Source: Lates calcarifer
Taxonomy: Eukaryota > Chordata > Actinopteri > Centropomidae
Direction of reading: 5' to 3'
Length of the DNA: 64,000 nt
Assembly (NCBI RefSeq): GCF_001640805.2
Contig: NC_066837.1
Coordinates: 15,484,501 to 15,548,500, forward strand
The notes beneath the pieces were generated by a model. That model did not search any database and had not been told where the DNA came from. It was given only the letters and a program-made list of their open reading frames with translations. Below are positions 55,914-64,000 of the stretch, one piece after another; the first letter of the stretch is position 1; each line of letters begins with the position of its first letter. The position numbers and the translations under genes are program-made.

Positions 55914-56998
55914 TTTGATTGTAATTTCAAAGATGTATAACATGGCACATTATCCTTTCTCTGTCATCAGTACATTTCTAATTAATTTCAGGGATGGACA
56001 GCAATGTTTAATGTTAACAATTATATCGAAGACATAAGTCAGACAGAGCCTTTAATGCTAATATCATATTATCTTCATAATGTCTCACTGTAGATTGAAG
56101 CACTGTAGTTGTTTAGGTTTCCTATATCATTCACCTTATTGACTCAGTTAGCCTTTCTTACATGATTATACATCATCACATCTTTTTATCCAGTTCATTT
56201 AGAAGTATATTTAGCAGCAAGCTGTGAACAAAATTAATATTGCCATGAAGATAACAAATTAACCCAACAGGGAGGCCTGTAATCCACCCAGCATGACAGT
56301 CAGATTGTAACACCTGCTTTTGTCCAGCTGGTGTCTATATTGAGCTTTGTTATAAGGTCAAGCCTGTCTGATGCAGACTCAGATGGATGTACATTCATTT
56401 GAGGTTTATGAAAAACTGGACTTCACATAAGATGATGAGACTCTCACTAACTGCACATTTAAGTCAAGGTTCAAGGCAGCAGTTTTTATTTTTAAGGTTA
56501 GCTTCAAGGTTATATTAAAAGATAAACTGTCAAGCTAAGATGTCACAAAAATCTATAAACATTCCATATATAAAAATAACGTTTTAAACCCTTGAATTAA
56601 AAATATGGCTTCTCATCCAACTACTGTCACTAAAACTCCTAAGTATAATTCTTGTAGAGCATCCAATTTACTAATATATACAAGTAATTATATGTTTTAA
56701 AATTATAGCCTTGAGCTGCGCAATACCTACCCACAAATCACTACTGTCACAACTACAGCTTGGAGCTGTCAATTATCTACACACAAGCAAGAAAGTTTCA
56801 TTATTAGTCCAGTAAACCGCACAACAGCTGAAGGGCTGAGCACTCACTGAGACAGACAACAAGAGAGAAGCCACAGATTGATATTTGTGTCTGGTTTAGA
56901 AACCAGGAGCTGTCAACTATTGGCCAATCAGCAGATGAAACACACCTCTGCAATCACTTGAAGCACACACATCAACACCCGCAGGTCATCAGCAACAA

Positions 56999-57037
56999 AC
57001 ACACACACACACACACGCACACACACACACACACACA
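56999..57037. repeat. (CA)n microsatellite
   Basis: About 19 CA units, one interrupted by G. Confidence 0.95.
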
Positions 57038-57894
57038 AAATCAGTCATGTGGGTCTTTACTACTTTATCAACACCACAGTGTCAGAGTTATCTGTTAGGA
57101 CAGATAAGACAGAAATACAGCACAAATGAGTAATACCTAAGTAAGCACTATATAACTATTAGTGCTGGAGAACAATGGGAGACATAGAAAATTGAAAAGT
57201 AATTTCTCATAGTTTTACATTGCAACTTAAAAAAATCCACATTTACATTTTACAATTATACTTTTACACCAAACTACTAAGTTGCGTGCATGGTAGTATG
57301 ATGTTTTGGGTGTCTGTAAATCTAATATTTTGTTTCCAGTGAGCCTCTGTTCACTAGAAACTTTATGCCAAATTTTCAGGACCATTACATAGAAACTGAG
57401 CAGGCAGATAAGACAATCTGGACTGGTTTCATTCATCTCCATCAGTTTACAGTAAGCAAATGCTAGTTTCACTTGAACATGGTAGAATTTAATGCTCAAT
57501 CAAATTATTAACTGTCTTTAGAAGACGCATATAAACATGTAAAACCTCATGGCTTCTACATCTGCTTATATATTAATAGATGGCCCAACTCTGTTGACAA
57601 CAGTGACAGTTCTCACTTGTGCAATAACCTAATCAGCAACATCAGAAACTTAACCAACATGTGAGACAGCATACACAAGCCTTAATTGGGGCTATAAAGT
57701 CTTCACACATCACAGTAAAAGCAATGTGACAATTAAGCCTGCAGCATCATTGCCAAACAAATGTATTTTATATAATTTCAGACTTATTAGTGTAAAAAAA
57801 AAAAAAAAAAAAAGCTCAAAAGTCATTTTTGTAAAACCACTTAATTAATTCTAGTCAGACAGTTTTTTTTCTTTGTGTAGTTGAAGACTGGTAC

Positions 57895-58467
57895 TGTCAT
57901 GTTCATGGTTGTGCCTCTAGTTCTCTTTCCCCTGTGCCTCCTGTGCTCCCTGTCTTTCTGTAAGAGTGTGTGTGTTGTGAGCATCGCCCTCCTCTCACTC
58001 TCCAGGCTCCCTGGTTACTGATCAGCCTCCACACCTGGAATTTATCTACTCATCCCAGCAGTATATCAACCCTGGTTCTTGATCCACTCATCTCCATATA
58101 GTTACTTCAGCCAGTGTGGTACATCGTGTTTCAGGCCTCTTACACAACTGTGTATTCTGAGCATTGACTCTTACGTTGTTTTGATCACTGAACTAATCCT
58201 TGTCTCCCCTTGCCACCGGATCATTGCATGCCTGCCTGTTTTTGTCTCCCTGCCTGCTGATCAGTCATCCAGCCACGTTCACAACCTTGCCTTCATCCCT
58301 ACTTTGCCCTGCATCACCAGCTACTAGCTTCCCTCAGCCCTCTGCCTTTGCCTGTAATCCTCACCTCCATTCACCTTCATTCCCTGACAGCAGGCAATAA
58401 ACTTTTTCTCATTCTTTCTAACTCTGAGATTGTGTCCTGTGTTTGGGTTCCCCCGCTGATCCTAACA
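57895..58467 (+). mobile_element. Solo-LTR-like interspersed repeat
   Basis: A 573-base CT-rich segment starts TGTCATG and ends CTAACA, the TG...CA form of LTRs. It has a polyadenylation signal AATAAA (58396-58401) and the tail TGTGTCCTGTGTTTGGGTTC common to many fish repeats of this kind. Flanking GGTAC and GATAC could be a diverged 5-base target duplication. No gag or pol frame is next to it, so at most it is a solo LTR. A non-autonomous DNA element is an alternative. Confidence 0.45.
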
Positions 58468-61400
58468 GATACATACATTTCTCCTGCTAGAGGATATGCT
58501 TTCATATGAAATCATGTTGCATATGTGTTATTTCCTGCTATTATACCAAGAATGCTGATGGCACAGCTTTGATGAGTTCAGGCTGATGTGACCATGAAAA
58601 GATGAAGAGACATATATGACAGCCCACGGAAGAACACAGGAAGGATCAAATCTCACATCAACAGCCTGGCATATCAGTTAGAAAGAATGTTTACAGCTCT
58701 GCTGCAAGGCTTTCCTGAACAGAGGAGCGCTGCACTCTGACAGAATTTATCACATCTGCAATGCTTTATGCTCAGCTGTACTGATGCTGAATGTTTCTTT
58801 GGTGTTGGAGGGTTGCAGCACCCTGCTATAGATGTCAACTGCCTGGACATCAGAAAAGATTTCCTCCTGACAGGATAAGCACAAATGAGTAAGATAGGGA
58901 AATTTCAACATATTACGCGATTATGTCTTTTAACTTTGAAGCCATGAGCCTGGGGTTTTCTCCCTGTGCATGTAAAGTCAATTCAAAGGCAGTTCACTTC
59001 AGTTCACTATCACACAGAAAAGGAGAATCTGCTTAAGCCCCTGAAAGCATCTGACAACTCCAAAGAACATTTGATATACTGGACAGTGTGTGAGGAGGTT
59101 AACATTCTGGGGTTTACTTCATCAGGCGCCTCCCTCGCAAAACTTTCCTCCATCTTCATCAAATCAATAAAATGCACATCCACTGGGTCTATCCCTGGAA
59201 TTTAATTAAGAGTTCAAAGAAACTGATGTCTTTTTTTTGCAGAGCAGACAACTCCTTGTTCATTTACCTGGTGAAACAATGTGATTTATTTACAAAGCTT
59301 TTTATAGCTGCCACTTATATGCGATGACTTACGAGAACAAGTTGATTGATATGATACCTGATGCTTTTGATGTTTCAAAGATGGTTGCTAATACCTTTTA
59401 CTGTGTGGTTTAATGATTTTCTTTTATGTGTGTTATTATGACTTTATTGCAGGCTGCTGAAAAATTGGTCCTTCGGGGATGGTTATGTCTGGACTGTTCT
59501 TTCCTGAAGACTTAAAACTGTGGTCAGTAATTCATAATCTTTTTGTTGAAAACAGACTTTTATTGGATGTGACACACGCTGCCATTTTAATACAAGTGAT
59601 TATACTAATTGCAGATAATGAGGATACCAAATTATATGGCCTCAGAATCCATGAATTGACATTTCAACTAAACCCTAAATCAAATGTGAAATTGTTGTAA
59701 GCCATCAGCCTAGAGAAACACAATAAACTGAAAAACTGTTTCAATCCTTTCCTCAAACAGTGTAATTCATTCAACCTGTGATGTGAATATTAAGTTGTAA
59801 TTGTTTGAAAAATCGAATTAGTAGGCTACAGTGGATCTGCAGTAAGTCAATAGTCTCCAACTAGTGCAGAGTGAAGCTCAACTTCCTGGGCTGTTAAAAG
59901 GGAAAACAGCAGAGTTTGCTATTTGGTTGTTTTATTGAAGCTAGTGCGTAATCAAATGTTAAAATGAGTTTGGTTTGTGGGTCGTATCTGCACCAGTGGT
60001 TTTACTGCATGTGAAATAAATGAGTAAAACTGTATGGACAGCTGTCAAGACTTTTTATCTTATCTGTGTGTGGTTCTGGCATATAACATCCAAACCATTC
60101 ACAAAGCCACAGGTCCTTCACTTTTTCTGATTTACACTTCTATATTACATCTTCAGTAAATGTATTGTCCATATATTATCCATTTTATATCTGATATGAC
60201 ACAAATTGTGAAATATGAAGAGCATTCCACTCATACATGATCATTTTCCAAATTGTGTCACATTGAATCTCTTTACATTCTTTTATAGCAGAATAAGCGC
60301 AAGAGGCCACACTCTCAGCTATAAATTAAAGTGGCAGGTGTATCTTCTAGCTGTCAGCTCAAAAGAAATGGCTGTTAACTGAACATGCAATTCATGTATT
60401 TATGTATGTTGCTTCTTAGTATTGGTTGTAGTTTCTGATGTATCTTGTAACTGATTTCTTGACCTTCTCTTATTCTGTCCTTCACTGTGACCAAAATTAA
60501 TTTGAAACAAAGAACAGCGCATTACAGAATGGCTGTACACGCTGCCAGAAAACCAGTGAATAATACTGACATATGACCACATGGTGTCAGTGTTGCATAT
60601 GGGACAAAATGGAAAACAGATTGTGGGACTTTTTTTGACATTTTGAGTCCTTCACACTAATCTTTGCAGCAGTTAACACCTCTGAAGCATTTTCTGATAA
60701 CTCTAAGTCCAAATTGCCCTCTACATTTTCAAATTTTTCTTGCAGCAAGACCCAGTTTAGAAAATTCACCTTTCAAAGATAAAGTTGATGGATGGTGCCA
60801 CATTTTAGTGATATTCCTGAAATATATTTGGGTGTCAGCCAGGTGCAAATTGACATTGCACATTAGAATAAGAGTACTGAGGTGTCATTCTGTCAAATGG
60901 GAGGATTTTGGTCCTGTTGATTGGGCATGAAAACAGTTTAAAAATTACATTTGACAATTCATTTTTGACCTTGGAAGCAGGAGGCAAAACAATCTTCACT
61001 TACTCACGCGTTCTAGTGCTTCCGAAGAAGTTTGCTCATTTGTCGTGGAGCTGATTTCGAACAACTAAAGTCAGAAGTTCCCAAACAAGTTGCTAAGTAG
61101 GCCTTGAATAAAGACTGTTTTTGTCAACAGTGACACAATGCATGCAGTCATTTGAATATGGCAACTTTTTTAAAAGAGTTCATAAGGTGTAGTTACTGGC
61201 TATAATATAAACTATTAATTTAAATGGCCTTTAAGTCATCATATCTGCAGTTAGTAAAGCATGTAAAGGGGCACATGGGAGAAGTTTGCCTTCAGGGCTC
61301 TCTGCCAGAAAGCCTTTCTGCCAGAACTAGCAAGGAATTATTGCATGCCTGCAACCCAAAGGCAACCTTACCAAATAGTTTTGTTGCCTTAAACCTAACC

Positions 61401-63971
61401 AAGGAGTTTTGTTTCCTAAACATAACGACTGAAAACTGAAAATACTTATCATTTTTGAAAGAAAGAAAGAAATACTAACCCCATTCGCCTGGGTCAAAGT
61501 CCTTATAAGCTTATCAACACTTGATGGTTACTATCAATAGGTCATTGCAAACTGATATGCTTGAAGAAAATATCGAAAATAATTTCTTTGTTGCTCCATT
61601 GCTTAGCTCACAGTTACTGTGCGAAATATAGTATTCAAAAAGTTGACAAACGAGTGTTTGAAGTTTTTAATGTCAAAGTCAAACTTTTACATGATTCATC
61701 TTCATACCAAACCATTCGTCGACAGCTCCTCTTCTTCCTCGTCATAGCAAATGCAATTAGTTCATTACGTAATTACAGGATGGGAGCAGCAAAAAACAGA
61801 GCCAGCCCCATAAGAAAAGAAAACAAAGAAGAGGAAAATAAAAATAACAGTTTTTTCTCATTTTTTTCTCAAGTGCAGATTTGAAGACCTTAAGCATGCC
61901 ATTGTCTGTTATGGATTCCAGTTTTCTGTTCTACAGTGTAGTTTTATCTGTACATGGCTATAAGGATAACAGCACGAGGGGAATGACAGGTACATGATGT
62001 CCGCTGAAGCGTCTGTTTTTAAAAATGTCTTGATTACTGGGTGACAGATCTCAGACGTTAACGCTCTTCTCTGTCTGTCTCCCCTCTGTGTTTTGCAGTA
62101 GACTGAAACATATTCATGTTTAAACGTGCAGTATAAAAAAAGATACACACCCACACAAATTCATGTACAGCAAGTTCCCTTAAATCCAGATCAGAGGGGT
62201 TTGAAAGGTGCCATAATGGAACTGCCATAAAACAGCAGTTTGAAGAAATATCTGCCACTTTGTTGAGGCAGGGCTGTGTCAAGAGTCTCTTTCCAAAACT
62301 CACAAACTGGACATTAGTTCTTCGAGACCTTTCTGTCGTCCAAGGCGATTGAGACACATTTATCCCAGAGAATGAGCACATGTCTCAATGTATGTACCCT
62401 GCAGGATGTTGTGATTGTTTGCACAAATCCCTTTTCAGTGTGAACTCTCCACGAACAATAACTCCATATGTTAAGCCTCGAGTTTTATCGCATCCTCAGC
62501 ACAGTCCATCGATAACAGAGCTCAGTAAACAGCCATGTTGGGGAACTGGGGCTAATGAAGGCTTAGGGAGTAAGTACATCAGTGGTCCAGAACAAGCTTA
62601 CAGAGTTGTAAAGTTGAAGGTATATACAGGTATACAAATTGTTTTAACGCACGTAGAGCGCTCCCATTTCTCAGCCTGATAACGACTGAAAAATCAAGAA
62701 GAGTTATGATACTTACTACTTAACTGTTTCCACATAAAAATTACAGTTTTAGTGAGGGGGCAGTCAAGCAGCAACAGTGTGTGGGTTTGTGTGTGTCCTA
62801 AACCACAAGTAGTTAGGTTTAACACTGTCATGCATCTTACCTGAGTGTTGCTCTTGTTTCTGACTCTAAGCTCGGGAAGGATCTCTAAACTAAATTGCAG
62901 TATATTCTTATAAATACATCTCTTTCACCTCATCTAATTCAAAACAACCAGAAAAAAATGAAGAGACACACTTGCTAGCAATTTCCAGCAGTGTTACATT
63001 CGCCTATCCAGACGTTAATGAGATCAGTGCAGATCAAGAGAGGAGAAGAGAGGAGAAAGGAAACTCATTAAGACCACAGGGACGACCTAACCCTATTATC
63101 CCTATCACACCACTGAACCACACACTGATGATGGGAATTAAGATGTGCTGGCCTCGATCCACACCCACTCTTCAGCCCAGTGCAGCAGAGTGTGTCTGGA
63201 GTCGTGCAGTAGCTGCTGGGAAGGACAAATGTGAAGGAGTTTGTTATCTACGCGGTTCAGCACAGCAGTATGGGCGTGTTCAGGTCGGCACTGTGCGGTG
63301 AAAAGGGTCGCAGCAGAACTCTGTGCTCCCACTACATTGTGTTCTTTTTTGTTACAGCCTGCGGCACCCTTCGTGCCAACTCAGGGGTGTGGAAACTGAG
63401 AGAAAGACCCAAGGTTAGCCCAAGCTTGCTCTGTGATAAAGAAGCAACAGTTTAATCCACTGAAGCTAACTCCCTTGCTGCCATCATTATCTCCATTTCC
63501 CCTTAGCACACACATTTAATACAGATGTATCCAAATAGGCGTGGTATCTAAAAAGGCGTGTGGTTTAAAAAAAGAGAGAAAAAAAGTTAGCATTATCTTT
63601 CTTTCATGCAGAGTCTTTTTTTCGTTTCCTTTTTTTTCCTTACAGAAATTACAGAAATTTGGTTTTTCTATGAGTCCTACTTACAGTATGCAGAATATCT
63701 CATGTTCCCACATTGTTTATCATTACATACAGTGATGTCATTGAAATTCCCTTTAATGTAGCCCAGTCAGTCAGAGAGATGAGTAATTATTTAAATACAA
63801 TTCATGTTTAAATACTGGCTGGAGGGGAGCAGGCAAAATGCTACAGCTAGTTCAATGAGAGGCAATATGTAAAAAATTATGATTGAGAGCACATACACAC
63901 ATAGTGCATATGAATTTTGCGCATTGCGCACATCTTAATATGGTTTTGTGTTTCTACTTATGTATTAATAT
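58468..63971. other. Intergenic, nothing recognised
   Basis: AT-rich sequence without convincing exons, paired splice sites or tRNA-like boxes. The longest frames (62972-63301 plus, 62058-62381 minus) show no family features. Confidence 0.5.
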
Positions 63972-64000
63972 GGTGTGTGTGTGTGTGTGTGTGTGTGTGT
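63972..64000. repeat. (GT)n microsatellite cut by the window end
   Basis: At least 14 GT units running to the last base; true length unknown. Confidence 0.9.

Larger units (their letters stand above)
53791..57894. other. Intergenic with microsatellites
   Basis: No exon supported on either strand. Contains the (AT)n and (CA)n tracts listed separately and poly(A) at 57795-57813. Confidence 0.5.

Overview
This is vertebrate, almost certainly teleost (perciform-like), nuclear DNA. Genes are cut into short exons with GT-AG introns, (CA)n/(GT)n tracts are frequent, and several fish-type interspersed repeats are present. There are no operons, no CRISPR arrays and no tRNA or rRNA genes that I could see.

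Layout, left to right. At 1-231 (minus) an open frame runs off the left edge, and at 3633-3764 (minus) a first coding exon in a CpG-rich promoter belongs to a gene I do not recognise. Next are hpf1 (5803-9642, minus; 8 coding exons, intact) and a PDE5-family cGMP phosphodiesterase (10704-18824, minus; about 21 coding exons). Head-to-head with it lies ppp2r2c (21313-26315, plus; 9 coding exons; WD40 B subunit of PP2A). wfs1/wolframin (30850-38450, minus; about 10 coding exons plus a 5' noncoding exon) follows, and head-to-head with wfs1 is crmp1 (41021-50462, plus; 14 coding exons, two alternative first exons). From about 51.7 kb to the right end there is no intact gene, only a decayed THAP-domain exon, interspersed repeats and microsatellites. 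The block ppp2r2c-wfs1-crmp1 matches the human 4p16 order PPP2R2C-WFS1-(JAKMIP1)-CRMP1, with JAKMIP1 absent here.

The genes are not a pathway. HPF1 redirects PARP1/2 to serine ADP-ribosylation, PDE5 hydrolyses cGMP, PPP2R2C targets PP2A, wolframin is an ER membrane protein, and CRMP1 acts on the axonal cytoskeleton. What links them is conserved synteny.

The main unusual observations are: (1) at least four, and perhaps six, single-base insertions that break otherwise conserved exons in four neighbouring genes, always +1, which looks like uncorrected insertion error rather than gene death; (2) a textbook U12-type intron in ppp2r2c, with GTATCCTT at the donor and TTCCTTGAC at the branch site; (3) a CAG tract upstream of ppp2r2c, recalling the SCA12 repeat of the human paralogue PPP2R2B; (4) a CpG-rich promoter and candidate first exon antisense to the 3' end of wfs1; (5) a 236-bp MITE-like element with perfect 15-bp inverted ends. 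I found no convincing new molecular system.
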